Assembly (NCBI GenBank): GCA_963712305.1
Contig: CAVQHI010000002.1
Coordinates: 806,001 to 870,000 of the forward strand
Direction: 5' to 3'
DNA from: DATFNI01 sp963712305
GTDB lineage: Bacteria; Bacteroidota; Rhodothermia; Balneolales; DATFMH01
DNA: 64,000 nt
This document shows, piece by piece, positions 54,627-61,594 of this stretch (position 1 is its first letter; every line of letters begins with the position of its first letter). A model generated the notes under the pieces. The model searched no databases. It had not been told where the DNA came from and saw nothing but the letters and a program-made list of their open reading frames with translations. Both the position numbers and the translations under genes were made by a program.

Positions 54627-55958
54627 ATGCAGTTCATAAGCACAAACAGAAAAAGCCAACCGGTTTCTTTTTTCGAGGCTGTCCTGAAAGGATTGGCCGA
54701 TGACGGTGGATTGTACATGCCGGAAAGTATTCCACGACTTCCCGATCAGTTTTGGAAAAACATAAGCGATCTCTCGTTCAACGACATTGCGTTTAATATC
54801 GCAAGACCATTTGTACATGAAGAGCTGACAGATGAGGCTCTCCGGGATGTAATAGCCGATGCATTTTCATTCGATGCGCCGTTGGTTCCCCTTGATGGGA
54901 AAGTGTATGTGACGGAGCTTTTTCACGGTCCAACCCTGGCTTTTAAAGATTTTGGCGCACGTTTCATGTCCCGTGTTTTCTCTGCAATGAATCAGGATGA
55001 CGAAGAGGATGTCTATATTCTCGTGGCGACTTCCGGCGACACGGGCAGTGCTGTTGCTCACGGTTTTCTCGGTGTTCCGGGTATTCGTGTTTGCCTGTTA
55101 TATCCGAGTGACAAAGTGAGCATGCTCCAGGAACAACAATTGACGACAGTCGGTGGAAATGTCACCGCCGTTGAAGTTGAAGGCACCTTTGATGACTGCC
55201 AGACGATGGTTAAACAGGCTTTTTCGGATAATGATCTGAAGAATGAACTGAAATTGAGTTCTGCCAACTCAATCAATTTCGCACGTCTGTTGCCGCAGTC
55301 GTTTTATTACCTCTATGCTTTGGCACAATTACAGAGGAAGATGAAAGAAAAGCCGGTTTTTTGCGTCCCAAGCGGGAACATGGGCAATCTGACCGGCGGA
55401 TTATTGGCAATGCGGATGGGTATGCCTGTAGATCAGTTTATCGTGGCAACCAATGTAAACGATGTAGTCCCTGAATATTTGCGTAAAGGTGTTTTCTCAC
55501 CGAGACCATCGGTGCGCACGCTCTCCAATGCTATGGATGTTGGCAATCCGAGTAATCTGGATCGGATTCGGTTTTTATTCAACGATTCAATTTCTATGAT
55601 TCGGAAACATCTGTGGGGGGCCTCTTTTAACGATGATCAGACGAAAGATGCCATTCAATGGGTTCATCAGCAGACAGGTTACGTCATGGATCCTCACACC
55701 GCCGTCGGTTATCTGGCCGGCGAAGAATACCGGAAGACGACAGGTGATGAAGATTCCCCGGTCATCCTGATGTCTACGGCTCATCCGGCTAAGTTCAAGG
55801 ATACGGTTGAGTCGGTGATCAATGAAACGATTCCCATGCCTGAACAACTTCAGGAATGTCTTGAGAAACCAAAGCAGGCAATTCCTCTTGCCGCTGATTA
55901 CCAGGCATTAAAATCATTTCTCCTCGATCATCACGAAAAAGTAACCGCAGAAAACTAA
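54627..55958 (+). CDS. thrC: Threonine synthase
   Basis: A 443-residue PLP enzyme converting O-phosphohomoserine to threonine. The PLP lysine lies in FHGPTLAFKDFGARFMSRV; the phosphate loop is in VATSGDTGSAVAHGFLG and the later CVPSGNMGNLTGGLLAM. N-terminal FISTNRKSQPVSFFEAVLKG is typical of the class 2 (E. coli/yeast-like) enzymes that lack the SAM-binding extension. Confidence 0.94.
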   Translation: MQFISTNRKSQPVSFFEAVLKGLADDGGLYMPESIPRLPDQFWKNISDLSFNDIAFNIARPFVHEELTDEALRDVIADAFSFDAPLVPLDGKVYVTELFHGPTLAFKDFGARFMSRVFSAMNQDDEEDVYILVATSGDTGSAVAHGFLGVPGIRVCLLYPSDKVSMLQEQQLTTVGGNVTAVEVEGTFDDCQTMVKQAFSDNDLKNELKLSSANSINFARLLPQSFYYLYALAQLQRKMKEKPVFCVPSGNMGNLTGGLLAMRMGMPVDQFIVATNVNDVVPEYLRKGVFSPRPSVRTLSNAMDVGNPSNLDRIRFLFNDSISMIRKHLWGASFNDDQTKDAIQWVHQQTGYVMDPHTAVGYLAGEEYRKTTGDEDSPVILMSTAHPAKFKDTVESVINETIPMPEQLQECLEKPKQAIPLAADYQALKSFLLDHHEKVTAEN

Positions 55959-56003
55959 CAAAAGTGACATTAATTATATATTTAGTGAGATTACTTATTC
56001 GTG

Positions 56004-56509
56004 TTTCGAGTTTTAAGTTTCGGGTTTAGAGTTGGATGATGAAATCATTATTAGGTAAATACTAAATATTATGGCCACTATTCAACGCTTTGAAGATTTG
56101 GATATTTGGAAAATGGCCAGAACTCTTGCGGAAGAGGTTCATGAGCTTTATACAAACCATGATGTTTTTTCGAAAGACTACAGGCTTAAGAATCAAATTA
56201 ATGGATCAAGCGGTTCAGTCATGGATAATATTGCTGAAGGTTTTGAAAGAGGTGGTAATAATGAATTTGTCAATTTTCTTAGCATAGCGAAAGGATCACT
56301 TGGTGAAGTAAAATCGCAACTCTACAGGGCATACGATAGAAAATAATTATCACGCGAAATGTTGGAAAAAATGGAAATAGAGTGTGATGAGCTAGCCTCG
56401 AAAATCGGTCGGTTCATAACTTATTTAAACAAATCGAATATTCGAGGAAATAAATTTAAAAACAGGGTATAAATGAACTCGAAACAATAAACCCGAAACC
56501 CCGAACTCC
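56004..56509. repeat. Inverted GTTTCGGGTTT-type repeats flanking the four-helix-bundle gene
   Basis: Left block 56004-56033 is built from TTTCGAGTT and GTTTCGGGTTTAGAG; the right block 56476-56509 is an imperfect reverse complement sharing GTTTCGGGTTTA and GTTTCGAGTT. Together they bracket one gene, like the ends of a small cassette. No transposase is present. Confidence 0.6.
56071..56472 (+). pseudogene. Four-helix-bundle (S23/IVP-type) protein, broken by an in-frame stop
   Basis: Residues 1-91 read as a normal member of the 23S rRNA intervening-sequence protein family (FEDLDIWKMARTLAEEVHEL, then SVMDNIAEGFERGG and SLGEVKSQLYRAYDRK). The frame hits TAA at 56344-56346 where the family has an aromatic codon, then continues in the same frame with MEIECDELASKIGRFITYLN, which is the expected last helix, to a second stop at 56470-56472. 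A single base change would restore a protein of about 133 residues. It is not near rRNA. The family's function is unknown beyond an association with rRNA insertions and variable-retroelement accessory proteins (Avd). Confidence 0.8.
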
Positions 56510-56582
56510 ATTCAGATTTATTTCATGATCATTTTTAACCAGGAACGGTTAACATAATTTCTAATCATGTACAAAATTACCC

Positions 56583-57767
56583 ATGAAAGATAAACTTGAC
56601 GAAATACGATCAAGACTGGATTCCATCGACAAGACGATCATCGATGCTCTTGCGGAGCGGCAAAAGGCTGTACAACAGGTCTTTTCACTGAAGGCAGAGA
56701 ATGCAGGAAAACTCAGAGACTATCAAAGAGAAGAACAGATCCTGTCAGAGATTGGCGATATTGCACGGAAAGCCGGACTGGACCGATATTTCGCTGAACA
56801 GATATTCCGTGAGATCATTAATCACTCGGTGCGTTCCCAGACCCACGCGCTTATGGATTACCATAATCCATTACGCTCAGATAAGACTATAACAGTGGCT
56901 TACCAGGGAGCGGAAGGGGCATTTAGTCATGTAGCAACACAACGGCATTTCGGTGATCGGTACGCAAATATCGTCAGTTATGGATATGATACGTTTGAGG
57001 AGGCCGGCGAAGCTGTTGAAAATAGTGAAGTAGATGTTGCTATCCTTCCCATTGAGAACACCACTGCCGGTTCTATCAACCAGACATACGACTTGCTGGG
57101 GAGCAGCTCTTTAGTCATTGTCGGAGAAGAGGTGTTGCGGATTCGTCACTGCCTTCTGGCTCTTGAACCCGTGCCGATTTCACGCATTCGGCGTATTATC
57201 TCTCATCCGCAGGCGCTGGCGCAATGCAGCAGGTTTCTTGCGAAACTGACACATTGCCACGTGGAGTCATACCTGGACACGGCGTTGGCAGCAAGGAAAG
57301 TACAGGAAGATGGAGACCTGTCACTGGCTGCTATTGCAGGTGCACAAGCTGCTGAACAATACGGGCTTCATATTATTGAACGAGACATCGCCAACCAGGA
57401 TTTGAATTTTACCCGTTTTGTCATTGTCGCCCGTGAGCCGGTTTACTGTGATCCTCAGATTCCATGCAAGACCTCACTGGTGATTGCGACAAGCCACGAA
57501 AAGGGTGCGTTGATTGACTGTCTGCGTGTGCTGGGTGATCATGGAATTAACATGACCAAGCTGGAGTCGCGTCCGCGTCCCAATACTCCCTGGCAGTATC
57601 TGTTTTACCTGGACATAGAAGGTAATACCCGTGATGAGAACGTGGAACAGACACTAAATGAGCTGAAGAAAAAGGCAAGCTTCATTAAAGTTTTAGGCTG
57701 TTATCCAATTCAGCCAAACAGCGAAGAAGTCGCAAAGAAGACAGGAAATAGGGAAATAGGGAAATAG
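56583..57767 (+). CDS. pheA: Chorismate mutase-prephenate dehydratase (P-protein)
   Basis: A 394-residue fusion for phenylalanine synthesis. Residues 1-95 are an AroQ-type chorismate mutase (RSRLDSIDKTIIDALAERQK). The dehydratase domain starts with TVAYQGAEGAFSHVATQRHF and includes VAILPIENTTAGSINQTYDL and LNFTRFVIVAREP with the catalytic Thr. A C-terminal ACT domain (TSHEKGALIDCLRVLGDHGI) binds Phe for feedback control. The last residues (KKTGNREIGK) are written by an eight-base tandem repeat that spans the stop, so the C-terminus could vary with copy number. Confidence 0.93.
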   Translation: MKDKLDEIRSRLDSIDKTIIDALAERQKAVQQVFSLKAENAGKLRDYQREEQILSEIGDIARKAGLDRYFAEQIFREIINHSVRSQTHALMDYHNPLRSDKTITVAYQGAEGAFSHVATQRHFGDRYANIVSYGYDTFEEAGEAVENSEVDVAILPIENTTAGSINQTYDLLGSSSLVIVGEEVLRIRHCLLALEPVPISRIRRIISHPQALAQCSRFLAKLTHCHVESYLDTALAARKVQEDGDLSLAAIAGAQAAEQYGLHIIERDIANQDLNFTRFVIVAREPVYCDPQIPCKTSLVIATSHEKGALIDCLRVLGDHGINMTKLESRPRPNTPWQYLFYLDIEGNTRDENVEQTLNELKKKASFIKVLGCYPIQPNSEEVAKKTGNREIGK

Positions 57768-57773
57768 GGAAAT
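57744..57773 (+). repeat. Eight-base tandem repeat (GGGAAATA) over the pheA stop codon
   Basis: About 3.7 copies of GGGAAATA, including the pheA stop. The unit length is not a multiple of three, so a gain or loss of a unit changes frame and the C-terminal residues. Confidence 0.75.
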
Positions 57774-57780
57774 CAACGCT

Positions 57781-57804
57781 GGTTCAAGTGTCTTCGCTTG
57801 AACC
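57781..57804 (+). other. Hairpin after pheA
   Basis: GGTTCAAG and CTTGAACC pair perfectly around TGTCTTCG. It is followed closely by the terminator-like palindrome at 57823. Confidence 0.55.
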
Positions 57805-57822
57805 ATGTCAGTGACTTGTTGT

Positions 57823-57856
57823 GGTACCCCGAAAACTATTCGGGGTACCAGCTTTT
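57823..57856 (+). terminator. Probable terminator after pheA, REP-like
   Basis: GGTACCCCGAA and TTCGGGGTACC form an 11-base-pair perfect stem with loop AACTA, then AGCTTTTTAATTT. It belongs by sequence to the CCCGAA/TTCGGG palindromes of this window, here with a T-rich tail. Confidence 0.65.
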
Positions 57857-57927
57857 TAATTTGGATTTGTCGTTCCACTGACAACCTGTAACTAACAACT
57901 AACAACGGACAATCAACTACTATCACA

Positions 57928-59112
57928 ATGGGCAACTTTGAATTCAATCGTATCAAACGCTTACCTCCGTATGCTTTCGCTGTAACCAACGAGCTGAAAA
58001 TGCAGGCACGGCGAGCGGGCGAGGACATCGTTGATATGAGCATGGGCAACCCCGATCAGCCCACGCCGGAGCCTATTGTTAACAAGTTGATTGAAGCTGT
58101 TCATAACGGCCGGAATCATCGTTATTCGGTGTCTCGCGGTATTTATAAGTTGCGGGTAGCTATATCTGATTGGTACAAAAGGCGCTACGACGTGGATATC
58201 GATCCGAATAGCGAGGCTATCGTTACGATGGGATCTAAAGAGGGACTTGCCCACCTGGTATTGAGCATCATTGACCAGGGTGATATCGTCTTGTGTCCGG
58301 ATCCAACCTATCCGATTCACGCATATTCTGTTGTGATTGCCGGCGGTGATTTGAGGCGTGTGCCGTTATTCCAGGGAGATAATTTTTTCGAACGCCTCGA
58401 AGAAGCCTATGATCAAAGCTGGCCGCGTCCAAAACTGATGATCCTGAATTTCCCCCATAACCCAACTACAGAGGTCGTTGATCTCGATTTCTTCCAAAAA
58501 GTGGTTGACTTTGCGCTAGAGCGCAATGTTCTGGTCATTCACGATCTGGCCTATGCCGATCTGTGTTTTGACGGATACAAAGCCCCAAGCATGCTTCAGA
58601 TTCCCGAAGCGCGGAAGATTGCGGTGGAAACATTCACTCTCTCCAAGAGCTACAACATGCCGGGATGGCGCGTCGGTTTCTGTGTGGGTAATCAGGATTT
58701 GATCGCCGCCCTGACACGCATGAAGAGTTATCTCGATTACGGAATATTTCAGCCTATCCAAATCGCTTCGATCGAGGCATTGAATAATGGGGACCAGTTT
58801 CTGGAAGATGTGACAGAAATCTATAAATCGCGTCGTGATGTGCTGGTTGACTCATTGAATAACATTGGTTGGGAAGTCATTAAACCTAAAGCTACTATGT
58901 TTGTCTGGGGAAAGATTCCGGAACAATACCGGGAAATGGGGTCGATGGAGTTCTCCAAGTTTCTGCTGAAGGAAGGAAAGGTTGCCGTTTCGCCGGGCAT
59001 TGGTTTTGGCAATTATGGCGATGATCACGTCCGTTTTGCCCTGATCGAAAATGAGCAGCGCATCCGCCAGGCCGTGAGAGGGATAAAGAAGGCATTTGCG
59101 GATAATTCGTAA
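57928..59112 (+). CDS. alaC: Class I aminotransferase, AlaC-like
   Basis: A 394-residue fold-type I PLP enzyme closely resembling E. coli AlaC (alanine-synthesising glutamate-pyruvate aminotransferase): IKRLPPYAFAVTNELKMQAR at the N-terminus, SMGNPDQPTPEPIV, TMGSKEGLAHLVLSI, LMILNFPHNPTTEVV and the PLP lysine in ETFTLSKSYNMPGWRVGF. The C-terminus carries VSPGIGFGNYGDDHVRFALI with the carboxylate-binding Arg. It lies downstream of pheA after a terminator, preceded by a low-complexity AACTAACAACTAACAAC tract. An aromatic or other amino-acid role cannot be excluded from context. Confidence 0.88.
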   Translation: MGNFEFNRIKRLPPYAFAVTNELKMQARRAGEDIVDMSMGNPDQPTPEPIVNKLIEAVHNGRNHRYSVSRGIYKLRVAISDWYKRRYDVDIDPNSEAIVTMGSKEGLAHLVLSIIDQGDIVLCPDPTYPIHAYSVVIAGGDLRRVPLFQGDNFFERLEEAYDQSWPRPKLMILNFPHNPTTEVVDLDFFQKVVDFALERNVLVIHDLAYADLCFDGYKAPSMLQIPEARKIAVETFTLSKSYNMPGWRVGFCVGNQDLIAALTRMKSYLDYGIFQPIQIASIEALNNGDQFLEDVTEIYKSRRDVLVDSLNNIGWEVIKPKATMFVWGKIPEQYREMGSMEFSKFLLKEGKVAVSPGIGFGNYGDDHVRFALIENEQRIRQAVRGIKKAFADNS

Positions 59113-59133
59113 CTTATTGATGCAATGCATAAA

Positions 59134-59159
59134 GGTCACAAGTCAAAGACTTGCGACAT
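59134..59159. repeat. Palindromic repeat, GTCGCAAGT/ACTTGTGA type, copy 2
   Basis: GTCACAAGTCAAAGACTTGC plus flanks form a stem and are the reverse-complement counterpart of the element at 41562-41587. It follows alaC without a T-run. Confidence 0.55.
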
Positions 59160-59170
59160 AACGGCTTGAA

Positions 59171-59251
59171 CTTTCTCTGTGGTTTCCCTGTGTTCCCCGT
59201 GGTTATTTCTTCGCCAATTTGTTTTAACCGCGGAGCCGCAAAGGATTCACA
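59171..59251. repeat. Degenerate CTCTGTGGTT-type inverted repeat
   Basis: TTTCTCTGTGGTTTCCCTG and following bases, then AACCGCGGAGCCGCAAAGG in the opposite sense, in the 268-base gap after alaC. It resembles the CTCTGTGTTCTCTGTGG intergenic repeats scattered through many bacterial genomes. No gene seen in the gap. Confidence 0.4.
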
Positions 59252-59380
59252 GATGGCAGAGTGAGGCGATGGTCAAAATTCTGTACCGGAAACCGGTAGT
59301 TTTTCTCCCCACGTCACTGCCGAAGGCATCCCACGGGAGGATGTGCAGAGGGGGCGGAATGACGTATCAAAGATACCAAT

Positions 59381-59698
59381 TCACCGCATGAAGAGTTGCT
59401 CAAAAATGGCAAACAGTAATAATAAAACGGAGAGAATGAGCAGCCAAAGGTTCAGTACCCGGTCTTCGTAGCTTTCTTCCTTATCCTGCTTTTTATTCAC
59501 AATCACCCATGCGATATACATCACAAACGGGAACGTGATAACCGTTGTAATCAGGGTAAAGCGCAATGACCAGACAGGGGCCCATTGGGCAATAACCAAT
59601 GCTTCCACACCTTGGTTGATCAAAAAGGTAGCGATGGTGAAAATCACAGCCACTTTGACCAGGAACAGTCGTCTCATTTGTTTAAGTGAGTAATGCAT
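59381..59698 (-). CDS. Small membrane protein resembling the anchor of the neighbouring TPR proteins
   Basis: A 105-residue protein with three predicted transmembrane helices (about 12-32, 43-65 and 85-103). Residues 8-70 repeat the pattern seen at the N-terminus of the two large neighbours: a basic start, a K-V-A core (LVKVAVIFTIATFLINQG), a Pro-Trp turn (APVWSLRFTLI) and FPFVMYIAWVIV. In the neighbours the same module precedes a periplasmic-facing effector region. Here only the anchor remains. It starts two bases after the stop of the 604-residue protein and is likely co-transcribed. Function unknown. Confidence 0.65.
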   Translation of the reverse strand: MHYSLKQMRRLFLVKVAVIFTIATFLINQGVEALVIAQWAPVWSLRFTLITTVITFPFVMYIAWVIVNKKQDKEESYEDRVLNLWLLILSVLLLLFAIFEQLFMR

Positions 59699-59700
59699 AG

Positions 59701-61515
59701 TTACTTCTCCACATTACATCCAAATGGAATGGGAACCGGTTTTCCTCTTTGGGCTCCCTCCCGATCCAGGATTTGCTGAAGTTTTGGAAAACGGCTGACA
59801 TCAAAGTAGGGGTAAATCAGCCAGCTGCTTAATGAATAGAACTGGTTATGTTCGTATAGCGGTTTAAGTAACTGATAGGCTTCTTTTTTTCGATCAAGTA
59901 ACATCAGAGCCAGCCATTTGGCTGTAATATTTACTTTTCCCCGGGCCAATTTGGTGTTATAAATCTGGTTGGCTTTCTGCACATTTCCATCGGCACAGGC
60001 CTGTCTGATACGCACCAGTGGCATGTTTCTTACAATCGTTGAATCATCGCTGCCAGCTATTCGCTCAACCAATGGTCGTGCTTCATCATAACGACCATCC
60101 CAAAGTAATTCTCGGTGTACATTGTAAAGCAGACTGGGGTTATAAGGAAATTTTGTTAAAGCTTTTCTTCCGAATTCAACCGCTTTGTCATACTGTTTGG
60201 TAGTATAATAATAGCTTTCGACCCTGATATAATCCGTGGAGTTATTCAGTGCGGCCGTTTCCATTTTTTGTACATATTTGTATGCTTCTGCATATTTACC
60301 AAGGTAAGCCAGATTTTCTGCCGTAAAAGCTAATGATGAAACATCATTGGGGCGTTGGTTATCATATTGCATTATCAAATCCAGAGATTTCCCAAACTGC
60401 AGATTAAGGAATGACTGAGACGACTGATATTTTAATTTATCCACCGGATTGGCGTGGGTAACAGCCTGTTTAATGCGCTCATTAAACAACGCCATTTGCT
60501 CCGAATAACTTTTATCCGTTAGTCCGGAGTTGATACGTGTAGTCGTAAGCTGACCCGACCAGAATAAAGCAGCATGGTAGCTGGCTTCCGAAAAACCGGG
60601 GTCTATCTTTCTTGCTTCTTCGAAATGCTGGTAAGATTTTAATGGATCATCATGCGACAAAGAAAGGCCTTTAAGATATTCATTATACGCTTCCACGGAC
60701 GTGGTGCCGGCCTGAACCATTTTTTTCAATGCCCCGGGTTTCATGGCTGTTTTCAGGGCACTGGCGATTTTGATGGCAATATCTTCCTGTATCTTAAAGA
60801 TATCTTTTTCAACCCCGTTGTAGGATTGCGACCACAAATGAATCCCGTCCGAAGCCCGTATCAATTGTATGGTGACCCTGACTTCCTCACCGGCTTTGCG
60901 AACCGAACCTTCCAGGATATAAGCCACACCCAGGTTTTTTGCTATGTCCGTGATATCTTCATTTTTGCCTTTATATGCAAATGAGGCTGTTCGTGAGGCT
61001 ACTTTAAGATCGGGCGTCTTGACCAGGTCGTTTAAAATTTCCTCGGTCAGACCGTCTGCAAACCAACCCTGATCGCTCTTAGGACTGAAGTCGGCGAAGG
61101 GGAGAACGGCAATGGACTTATCGGTTATGGCAGCTGTTTGGGCCGTGCTTTCCCCGGTCGGTACGAAGAAAAAGCGATCGATTAAAAGGAAAATCACTGC
61201 GACGGATAGTACGCCGATAATCAGCTTATTGAGTTTTTTCCCGGTAGAAGGAGTTATGGATTCTGCTTTATCAACTTCGCCGGTTTTCTTAACGCCTTCG
61301 GGAGTCAATTCAAAGGCCCAGGCGATTATGAGGGATATTGGAAAGCCGATGACAACCAGTATGATTACAAACTGAATGGTCCATGCCGGAAATTTAAAGG
61401 CAGGAAACACTGAAGTGGCAACCTGGATAATCAGCCATCCGGCAATGGCATAAGCCATAGCCACTTTAAAGACATTGCGCCGTTTAAGTTCGGATATGAG
61501 TTTCTTGAAGTTCAT
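59701..61515 (-). CDS. Membrane-anchored FlgO/TolB-N-like and TPR protein, paralogue A
   Basis: A 604-residue protein. Two N-terminal transmembrane helices carry ELKRRNVFKVAMAYAIAGWL and the second helix ends in AWAFELTPEGVK. A linker helix (about 95-115) may add a third crossing. Residues 130-260 form the domain often called FlgO- or TolB-N-like (KSIAVLPFADFSPKSDQGW, ILEGSVRKAGEEVRVTIQLI). The rest is tetratricopeptide-like helical repeats. Such proteins are often annotated as adenylate cyclase because of homologous N-termini, but no cyclase domain is present. The role is unknown; surface or signalling assembly is plausible. Confidence 0.75.
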   Translation of the reverse strand: MNFKKLISELKRRNVFKVAMAYAIAGWLIIQVATSVFPAFKFPAWTIQFVIILVVIGFPISLIIAWAFELTPEGVKKTGEVDKAESITPSTGKKLNKLIIGVLSVAVIFLLIDRFFFVPTGESTAQTAAITDKSIAVLPFADFSPKSDQGWFADGLTEEILNDLVKTPDLKVASRTASFAYKGKNEDITDIAKNLGVAYILEGSVRKAGEEVRVTIQLIRASDGIHLWSQSYNGVEKDIFKIQEDIAIKIASALKTAMKPGALKKMVQAGTTSVEAYNEYLKGLSLSHDDPLKSYQHFEEARKIDPGFSEASYHAALFWSGQLTTTRINSGLTDKSYSEQMALFNERIKQAVTHANPVDKLKYQSSQSFLNLQFGKSLDLIMQYDNQRPNDVSSLAFTAENLAYLGKYAEAYKYVQKMETAALNNSTDYIRVESYYYTTKQYDKAVEFGRKALTKFPYNPSLLYNVHRELLWDGRYDEARPLVERIAGSDDSTIVRNMPLVRIRQACADGNVQKANQIYNTKLARGKVNITAKWLALMLLDRKKEAYQLLKPLYEHNQFYSLSSWLIYPYFDVSRFPKLQQILDREGAQRGKPVPIPFGCNVEK

Positions 61516-61594
61516 GATTAACGTATTTAGAAAGCTTTCAGCTATCGGCCCTCAGCCAATTCAAAATTCATAATTAAAAATTCATAATTCATAA
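61516..61594. other. Spacer between TPR paralogues A and B
   Basis: Begins with the same sequence (CATGATTAACGT, then AAAGCTTTCAGC and ATCGGCCCTCAGC) as the spacer before paralogue B, then the AT-rich ATTCATAATT repeat. The shared order shows that the duplicated unit included the upstream region. Confidence 0.7.

Noticed and set aside
56473..56582. Possible phenylalanine leader before pheA
   Set aside because: No Phe-rich frame and no hairpin with T-run upstream of pheA.
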